Assembly: GCF_002754935.1 (NCBI RefSeq)
Contig: NZ_CP018092.1
Span: 1,054,001 to 1,118,000, forward strand
Direction of reading: 5' to 3'
Length of the DNA: 64,000 bases
From: Thermostichus lividus PCC 6715
Lineage (GTDB): Bacteria; Cyanobacteriota; Cyanobacteriia; Thermosynechococcales; Thermosynechococcaceae
This document shows positions 58,295 through 64,000 of the stretch, in pieces. Under the pieces are notes generated by a model. The model did not search any database. It was not told the DNA's origin and worked only from the letters and a program-made list of their open reading frames with translations. Positions within the stretch are counted from its first letter, which is position 1. Each line of letters starts with the position of its first letter. Made by a program: the position numbers and the translations under genes.

Positions 58295-60541
58295 ATGATC
58301 ATTCAAACTGCAACGCTGGGATATCCCCGCATTGGTAAAAATCGTGAAGTTAAAAAGGCACTAGAAGCCTTCTGGAGCAGTAAGTCCGATGCAGAAACCT
58401 TACTGCAAACGGTGCGAGAGGTTGAATTTGCCCACTGGCAGACGCAACTCCAAGCCGGGATTGATCGCATTGGCATTGGCGACACTACCCTTTATGACCA
58501 TGTGCTGGATTGGAGTGTGCGTTTAGGGCTAATTCCTGATCGCTTTCGTCATCTGACTGGACTGGATCAATACTTTGCAATGGCGCGAGGCAGGGATGGC
58601 ATTCCGGCACTGGAAATGACCAAATGGTTTGATACCAACTATCACTATCTGGTGCCCGAAATCGACCCAGTTCTGCAACCAGCAGATTTTAGCGATTTCC
58701 TGGAAACAGTGCATCGTGCCCAAACTCTCTTGGGTCAACGGGCAATTCCCATCGTGTTAGGACCGCTCACACTGCTGCGACTCAGTCGTCTGGAGTTAAA
58801 CGTAGAGCAAGCGGTTTCCTATCTGCTCGATCGCTATCTTGTCTTACTGGGTGAACTGAAAAATCTGGGTGTGGTCGAGGTACAAATCCATGAGCCTGCT
58901 CTGGTTCTGGGAGATGCCGACAATTTCAAAGGAGCTTATCAGTTAATCTATGATTCTCTCGGTCGAGTCGGTTTGCCAATCCATCTTGTTACCTACTTTG
59001 ATGATTTGGGGTCTGCCTATCCCTGGGTGATGGAATTGCCTGTGGCTGGCATCAGTTTAGACTTCACCCGTGGGCGCAATTTAGACTTACTCCAGCAGCA
59101 TGGTTTCCCAGCAGATAAACAGTTGGGTGTGGGCATTGTCGATGCGCGGAACGTCTGGAGAGTTCGACCTGAATCGGTATTATCAACGCTAGAAACCATT
59201 CAAAGCATCACGCCAAATATCAGATTGCACCCTTCCTCATCTCTGCAATTTGTGCCCTACGATGCCCAGCGAGAAGCCAAACTACCAGAACCCCTGAGAA
59301 ATGTGTTGAGTTTTGCGGAACAAAAGCTGGAAGAAGTCGTAATTCTGGCACAAACCTTGGCTGGGGGTGATCCGAGCGACAAATTGGCAATGGTGCAAAC
59401 GCAGTGGAAAGCCTTTGAGCAGTTCAGCCCCGTGAATCCAGCCGTACAGGAGCGACTCCGCAACCTGACTGTTCAGGCTCTGGAGCGTGCTATGCCCTAC
59501 GAGCAACGCAAAAAACTCCAGCCAACGCTGCCGCCCTTGCCGACAACGACCATTGGCTCGTTTCCCCAAACCACAGAGGTACGGCAACTGCGAGTCAAGC
59601 TCAAACGGGGTGAAATCACTCAAGCCGAGTACGAAGCGGCGATCGATGCAGAGATTGCCAAATGCATTCAAATTCAAGAGGAAGCTGGGCTAGATGTGTT
59701 GGTGCATGGCGAGTTTGAGCGCACGGACATGGTGGAATTCTTTGGGCAGCAACTCTCTGGGTTCGCCTTTACCGAGCAGGGTTGGGTGCAAAGCTATGGC
59801 AGTCGCTGTGTGCGTCCGCCCATTATATATGGAGATGTAGCGCGAGCTGCACCGATGACGATTCGGGAGTTCAAGGTGGCACAATCCCTCACCGACAAAG
59901 TTGTCAAGGGAATGCTAACTGGCCCTGTAACTATGATCAACTGGTCGTTTACTCGCACGGATATTCCCCGCAGTGAACAGGCGATGCAGATTGCCTTCGC
60001 CTTGCGAGATGAAGTCGCAGATTTAGAAGCGGCGGGCGCGAAGATGGTGCAAATTGATGAACCCGCTCTGCGGGAGGGATTGCCCCTGAAGCCAGAACGC
60101 TGGAATGAGTATCTGTCTTGGGCAGTCGATGCGTTCCGTTTGGCGGCAGGAGTTGCCAAGCCGGAAACTCAAATTCACACCCACATGTGCTACTCCGAGT
60201 TTGGCGACATTATTCAGCACATTGAGCGTCTGGATGCAGATGTGTTGTCGATCGAGAATAGCCGCAGTAACAATGAAACTCTATTTGAAATTACGGATGC
60301 AGGCTACCAACATCAAGTTGGCAACGGTGTCTATGATGTCCATAGTCCAGCTATCCCTAGCACTGAACAGATGGTTCAGCAGCTCAAAACTGGGATTGCC
60401 AATCTACCGATCGAACAGATTTGGGTCAACCCTGATTGCGGATTGAAAACTCGCCGTTGGGAAGAAGTGATTCCGTCGCTGAAAAACATGGTGGAAGCCG
60501 CAAAAATCATGCGGGAGGAAATCAATGCGACCCAGGAGTGA
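58295..60541 (+). CDS. metE: Cobalamin-independent methionine synthase
   Basis: 748 residues. The N-terminal half starts TATLGYPRIGKNREVKKALE. The C-terminal catalytic half has TTTIGSFPQTTEVR, the zinc-site segments HTHMCYSEF and NPDCGLKTR, and VQIDEPALREGLPL. It transfers the methyl group of methyltetrahydrofolate polyglutamate to homocysteine. The cobalamin riboswitch upstream is consistent with this role. The next gene overlaps its end by 17 bases. Confidence 0.95.
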   Translation: MIIQTATLGYPRIGKNREVKKALEAFWSSKSDAETLLQTVREVEFAHWQTQLQAGIDRIGIGDTTLYDHVLDWSVRLGLIPDRFRHLTGLDQYFAMARGRDGIPALEMTKWFDTNYHYLVPEIDPVLQPADFSDFLETVHRAQTLLGQRAIPIVLGPLTLLRLSRLELNVEQAVSYLLDRYLVLLGELKNLGVVEVQIHEPALVLGDADNFKGAYQLIYDSLGRVGLPIHLVTYFDDLGSAYPWVMELPVAGISLDFTRGRNLDLLQQHGFPADKQLGVGIVDARNVWRVRPESVLSTLETIQSITPNIRLHPSSSLQFVPYDAQREAKLPEPLRNVLSFAEQKLEEVVILAQTLAGGDPSDKLAMVQTQWKAFEQFSPVNPAVQERLRNLTVQALERAMPYEQRKKLQPTLPPLPTTTIGSFPQTTEVRQLRVKLKRGEITQAEYEAAIDAEIAKCIQIQEEAGLDVLVHGEFERTDMVEFFGQQLSGFAFTEQGWVQSYGSRCVRPPIIYGDVARAAPMTIREFKVAQSLTDKVVKGMLTGPVTMINWSFTRTDIPRSEQAMQIAFALRDEVADLEAAGAKMVQIDEPALREGLPLKPERWNEYLSWAVDAFRLAAGVAKPETQIHTHMCYSEFGDIIQHIERLDADVLSIENSRSNNETLFEITDAGYQHQVGNGVYDVHSPAIPSTEQMVQQLKTGIANLPIEQIWVNPDCGLKTRRWEEVIPSLKNMVEAAKIMREEINATQE

Positions 60542-61004
60542 GGTATGGCAAGGATGCTCTGGCTACTGGCAAAATCAATTCATTCAGGAAAACCTGTTAC
60601 CCCTAGGACATGCGGCATGGCAGGGGTTTATGACTCAGGGAAGAGGCATGGTGGTATGCAATGTGATGATGCCTACAGCACGCTATGCCAATGTTGAGGC
60701 TGTCGATTGGCGCATTGACATTGTTGATTACACCGTTCGGTTTGTTCCTTCATCCCATGTTTCAGCCTATTTGCAATCTTTCAGCCTGGAGGCAAGCTTA
60801 ATTGAATGTTTGACCGATACCGTTCAAATCTACGATCCTGAACGGGCAGTCCTGTTATTAATTAATGAAAACGGACGGGTAGATATTAATCTACTGCAAA
60901 ACCTCAAGGTTTCTCCAGTTGATTGTTACCAACAGGTGCAACGGCATTGGATAGAGTTTCAACTTGATCAAATCCCCGGAGATTTATATGAACAAAGACT
61001 CTGA
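60525..61004 (+). CDS. Uncharacterised protein A (tandem paralogue pair)
   Basis: 159 residues. ATG 60525 overlaps metE by 17 bases and has GGGAGG upstream. It shares with the next gene the pattern WQ-x4-FI-x2-NLL-x2-G-x2-AW-x-G near the N-terminus and P-x2-CY-x-QV-x4-W-x-EFQ near the C-terminus, so the two arose by duplication. No signal peptide or membrane helix. I recognise no family. Position in a metE-methyltransferase-hydroxylase run suggests a role in methyl or quinone metabolism (inference). Confidence 0.75.
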   Translation: MRPRSEVWQGCSGYWQNQFIQENLLPLGHAAWQGFMTQGRGMVVCNVMMPTARYANVEAVDWRIDIVDYTVRFVPSSHVSAYLQSFSLEASLIECLTDTVQIYDPERAVLLLINENGRVDINLLQNLKVSPVDCYQQVQRHWIEFQLDQIPGDLYEQRL

Positions 61005-61443
61005 TTTGATGGACTGGCAGCAAGAGTTTATAGCTACAAATTTGTTGGCGATCGGCTATAACGCTTGGGCAGGATACCTCGGTGGAGAACGAGGCGCACT
61101 CATTTGCAGCACTAATTCTCCAGCAGTTGGCGTTACAGGGGAATCTTTCCAAACTTACTTTATTCGGCGATCGCGCCTAGCTGCTTTTCTGAACGCCTGG
61201 TTAGTCGCTCCTGACACGGTGATTTTGCGCCATCACTTCATGAATGCCCACATTCTGGAAGCGGTGGATTCTTATAATCCAATGACGGAATTGGTCTTTC
61301 TGATGGAATCGTTTAACCAAGTGACGTTCTTTTACCTCAAGAATCTGCCCATCTCACCACCCCAATGCTACGAGCAAGTGTGTAAAACCTGGGAGGAGTT
61401 TCAGCCAGCAATTTGTGCCTTACAAAAGAATGTTGTGTCCTGA
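60988..61443 (+). CDS. Uncharacterised protein B (tandem paralogue pair)
   Basis: 151 residues from ATG 60988, chosen for GGAG seven bases upstream; a start at 60,964 is less likely. It overlaps protein A by 17 bases, the same overlap as between metE and A. Shared motifs include WQQEFIATNLLAIGYNAWAG and CYEQVCKTWEEFQ. The middle part is more diverged. Function unknown. Confidence 0.75.
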   Translation: MNKDSDLMDWQQEFIATNLLAIGYNAWAGYLGGERGALICSTNSPAVGVTGESFQTYFIRRSRLAAFLNAWLVAPDTVILRHHFMNAHILEAVDSYNPMTELVFLMESFNQVTFFYLKNLPISPPQCYEQVCKTWEEFQPAICALQKNVVS

Positions 61444-61448
61444 CCCTG

Positions 61449-61688
61449 ATGGTCAATAGCACTGCGACTACTGAATCTCTGAACCGATCACCCAACTCAA
61501 GATCTATTATGCTCAAGTATTACTTGCATCGCTCTGGAAAAATTCCTGCATCTATTCATCCATTCGTGAAAAATCAGGTCAACTCTCAATCTAATTCACC
61601 GCCTCAATTCGGTTTAATTCAGATGGTCGATCGCATTTACAGCTTTATTTTCTCTAAAGTTCAACCTATTTTTCAACAGAAACGCTAG
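61449..61688 (+). CDS. Small basic protein of unknown function
   Basis: 79 residues from ATG 61449, five bases after protein B. Ser/Asn/Gln-rich with basic residues and a hydrophobic end (MVDRIYSFIFSKVQPIF). No family recognised; could be a short membrane-associated protein or a spurious frame. Confidence 0.45.
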   Translation: MVNSTATTESLNRSPNSRSIMLKYYLHRSGKIPASIHPFVKNQVNSQSNSPPQFGLIQMVDRIYSFIFSKVQPIFQQKR

Positions 61689-61711
61689 CCACATTTATTC
61701 AAGGATTGAAC

Positions 61712-62731
61712 ATGAACATCTTCTTGGGGGCGATCGCCCTGCTAATCTCCTTTCTGCTGATTGGATCGATTCTTTACCTACTCTTTCCCCGCAAGTATCA
61801 GTCTGCTGATTCCGTTGCCAATTCCTATGACAATTGGACAAATGATGGCATTCTGGAGTTCTACTGGGGCGAACACATCCACCTGGGGCACTATGGCACT
61901 CCACCCCGCCGCAAGAATTTTCTCAAAGCCAAAGAAGACTTTGTGCATGAGATGGTGCATTGGGGCAAACTCGATCGCCTTCCTCCCGGCAGTACAGTTT
62001 TAGACGTGGGCTGTGGCATTGGTGGCAGCAGTCGCATTCTGGCACGGGATTATGGCTTCCATGTGACTGGCATTACCATCAGTCCACAGCAAGTAAGACG
62101 CGCCCAAGAATTAACACCGCCTGGGGTGAGTGCCCAGTTCCAGGTTGATGATGCCTTGGCACTGTCCTTTCCCGATGCCAGCTTTGATGTGGTCTGGTCG
62201 ATTGAAGCAGGGCCGCACATGCCAGATAAAGCGCAGTTTGCTAGAGAGCTATTGCGGGTGCTGAAACCAGGTGGAATTCTAGTGGTCGCCGATTGGAATC
62301 AACGGGATGATCGTCGGCTTCCACTCAATTTTTGGGAAAAACTAGTCATGCGGCAACTGCTCGATCAATGGTCGCATCCAGCATTTTCCAGCATTGAGGG
62401 ATTTTCAGAATTACTGGAGGCAACGGGACTGGTCGATGGAACTGTAACAACAGCGGACTGGACTGCTGAAACCCTACCCTCATGGCTCGATTCCATCTGG
62501 CAAGGCGTTGTCCGTCCAGCCGGAATTGTTCGATTTGGCTTGATCGGGTTGATTAAATCCTTGCGAGAAGTGCCCACCTTCCTGTTGATGCGGCTGGCAT
62601 TTGGAGCAGGGCTATGTCGCTTTGGCATGTTTCGGGCGGTACGCGCCAATGTCTCTGCGAGTGAGGCGTTATCTGTGCAGACAAGGGATAGGCTTGCGGG
62701 ATTTTCTTACGGAGACGCTGCACGAACATGA
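61712..62731 (+). CDS. MPBQ/MSBQ-type methyltransferase (tocopherol/plastoquinone pathway)
   Basis: 339 residues from ATG 61712 (AAGGA upstream). An N-terminal membrane helix (FLGAIALLISFLLIGSILYL) is followed by a methyltransferase: SADSVANSYDNWTNDGILEF, SAM motif LDVGCGIGGSSRILA, GITISPQQVRRAQEL and SIEAGPHMPDKAQFA. The whole pattern matches the cyanobacterial 2-methyl-6-phytylbenzoquinol methyltransferase known from Synechocystis. It methylates the quinol ring at the membrane using SAM. The next gene overlaps by 4 bases. Confidence 0.87.
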   Translation: MNIFLGAIALLISFLLIGSILYLLFPRKYQSADSVANSYDNWTNDGILEFYWGEHIHLGHYGTPPRRKNFLKAKEDFVHEMVHWGKLDRLPPGSTVLDVGCGIGGSSRILARDYGFHVTGITISPQQVRRAQELTPPGVSAQFQVDDALALSFPDASFDVVWSIEAGPHMPDKAQFARELLRVLKPGGILVVADWNQRDDRRLPLNFWEKLVMRQLLDQWSHPAFSSIEGFSELLEATGLVDGTVTTADWTAETLPSWLDSIWQGVVRPAGIVRFGLIGLIKSLREVPTFLLMRLAFGAGLCRFGMFRAVRANVSASEALSVQTRDRLAGFSYGDAART

Positions 62732-63960
62732 GTGAGATGAATGCTCTCGTTCCTGAAAATGCAGCCGATATTACCTATGATGTCATCATTGTTGGTGGTG
62801 GCATTGTGGGGTTAGTCCTAGCCTGCGGATTGTTATCTTCGGGTTTGCGGATTGCAATTGTTGAAGCGAAGACACCTCAGCAGGTGGCAGATCGCCTCCG
62901 CGCCTACGCCCTGTCGCCCCAGTCTGCCCACATTTTTCGTGCTTTGGGGGTGTGGGAGCAAATTGCGCCGGCGATCGCCCATTTTCCTAAAGTCGTCCTG
63001 TCGGATGCCGACTATCCACACTATGTGGAATTCTTGCCAGATGATATTGGCGAACCTGCTGTCTACTATTGTGCTGAGCATTCTATTCTGGTGCAGGCAC
63101 TTCAACAGAAGGTTGCAACTTGCCCCGCTGTGACCTGCTGGTATGAAACTCAAGTCGTAGAAGTCAGTTATGGCACTGATCGAGCGACTCTGATGCTCAG
63201 CCATTCGCAACAACCAGAACGAACAGTTGCTGTGAATGCAGCCCTCGTCGTGGCGGCTGATGGCGCTAACTCTCAATTGCGAATCGGAGAAGAAATTAAA
63301 ACCATTGGCTGGGATTACTGGCAATCTTGTGTTACAGCCTTTGTCTCACCTGCTCCACCTCACCAAAACATCGCCTATGAGCGGTTTTGGTCAAGTGGTC
63401 CGTTTGCCGTTTTGCCTTTACCTGACAATCGCTGTCAGATTGTTTGGACTGCTCCCCATGCGGAAGCGAGGGCGATCGCTGCTTTGCCATCTACCCAGTT
63501 TATTGCTGAAATGAGTCGTCGCTACGGCAACCAAGCCAGCGACCTTACCTTACTCAGTGCTCCCCTGGTGTTTCCTGTCCGGTTGGTACAGAGTCAAACC
63601 TATTGCAAACCTCGCCTTGCTTTAGTCGGAGATGCCGCCCATTGTTGTCATCCCATTGGCGGACAGGGGCTGAACATGGGCATCCGCGATGCCGCAGCCC
63701 TGGCTCAAGTTCTCCAAACAGCGCAGCAGCAGCAACAGGATCTCGGTAGTTTAGTGGTTTTGAAATCCTACGATCGCTGGCGGCGTTATGAAAACTGGCT
63801 CGTCTTACTCATGACCGATCTGCTCAACCGTACCTTCTCTAACCACTGGTTGCCTCTGGTCACCCTGCGGCGCATTGTCCTGCACGGAATGATCACTTGG
63901 ACTCCTTTGCGGCAATTATTCCTGCGACTCATGACTGGACTCTGGGGCAGACAACCCTAG
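62728..63960 (+). CDS. UbiH/COQ6-family FAD-dependent hydroxylase
   Basis: 410 residues. FAD-binding GxGxxG is VIIVGGGIVGLVLACGL, the DG motif is VVAADGANSQLR, and the GD motif is LALVGDAAHCCHPIGGQGLN. This is the UbiH/UbiF/COQ6/VisC group, which hydroxylates quinone or aromatic rings. The 4-base overlap with the methyltransferase suggests a shared ring-modification pathway. 40 bases after its stop the window ends, with no further gene visible. Confidence 0.87.
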   Translation: MSEMNALVPENAADITYDVIIVGGGIVGLVLACGLLSSGLRIAIVEAKTPQQVADRLRAYALSPQSAHIFRALGVWEQIAPAIAHFPKVVLSDADYPHYVEFLPDDIGEPAVYYCAEHSILVQALQQKVATCPAVTCWYETQVVEVSYGTDRATLMLSHSQQPERTVAVNAALVVAADGANSQLRIGEEIKTIGWDYWQSCVTAFVSPAPPHQNIAYERFWSSGPFAVLPLPDNRCQIVWTAPHAEARAIAALPSTQFIAEMSRRYGNQASDLTLLSAPLVFPVRLVQSQTYCKPRLALVGDAAHCCHPIGGQGLNMGIRDAAALAQVLQTAQQQQQDLGSLVVLKSYDRWRRYENWLVLLMTDLLNRTFSNHWLPLVTLRRIVLHGMITWTPLRQLFLRLMTGLWGRQP

Positions 63961-64000
63961 TTATCGAGTTTTGCACCGCTAGCCGCATTTATCGCCTATT

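Overview
The window comes from a cyanobacterium, most likely a thermophilic unicellular one close to Thermosynechococcus. This is inferred from the very frequent HIP1 octamer GCGATCGC inside the core genes and from cyanobacterial marker genes: psb27, ferredoxin-thioredoxin reductase catalytic chain, a Tab2/Atab2 protein, an MPBQ-type methyltransferase and an NtcA-type box before amt. Most of the window is dense core metabolism with short gaps and many small overlaps. Recent mobile DNA is layered onto it.

Layout. 1-3.9 kb: ruvX (cut by the window edge), a phosphatase, thrC, and a minus-strand run of VanY peptidase, SDR and a 54-residue membrane protein. 3.9-7.1 kb: two nearly identical ISL3 elements in the same orientation, bracketing tRNA-Val(CAC) and a tnpB 3' fragment. 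7.1-42.2 kb: core genes, namely an ArsB/NhaD-type transporter behind a c-di-AMP (ydaO-type) riboswitch, ribF (frameshifted), moxR, a receiver protein, tRNA-Asn, a pseudouridine synthase, prmC, lysC, an efflux adaptor, holB, leuD, a glycosyltransferase, a SPOR protein, panB, ftrC, trpG/pabA, a LuxR-type regulator, tolC, truB, tab2, amt, vanX, psb27, argC, trpB and an antiporter. Remnants of IS200/IS605 elements are scattered between them.

42.3-57.9 kb is a defence island. It holds a type I restriction-modification operon (hsdM-hsdS-hsdR, hsdR frameshifted) with Uma2, UPF0175/DUF3368 and PIN-type toxin-antitoxin genes nested between the subunit genes. A Uma2 gene and a type III-like res/mod pair follow. 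A Phd/VapC toxin-antitoxin pair closes the island; its antitoxin is split by a 438-bp IS200/IS605-like element and its toxin is cut off. GC-rich palindromic repeats sit in frame inside res and mod.

57.9-64 kb: a cobalamin riboswitch with an intrinsic terminator controls metE. Closely packed behind it are two tandem paralogous proteins of unknown function, a small basic protein, a tocopherol/plastoquinone-type methyltransferase and a UbiH-like FAD hydroxylase. A working hypothesis is a B12-repressed transcription unit that joins methionine (hence SAM) supply to quinone ring modification.

The most unusual signals are two ORF-less IS200/IS605-like elements (20,647-20,909 and 57,174-57,611) that share end motifs and an internal conserved block resembling a HEARO/omega-RNA-type locus. 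Next come the exact restoration of the antitoxin frame when one of them is removed in silico, and the two riboswitches. Four single-base frameshifts next to short homopolymers (ribF, an efflux adaptor, an unknown gene near 32.8 kb, hsdR) may be assembly errors and should be checked before any gene is called dead.
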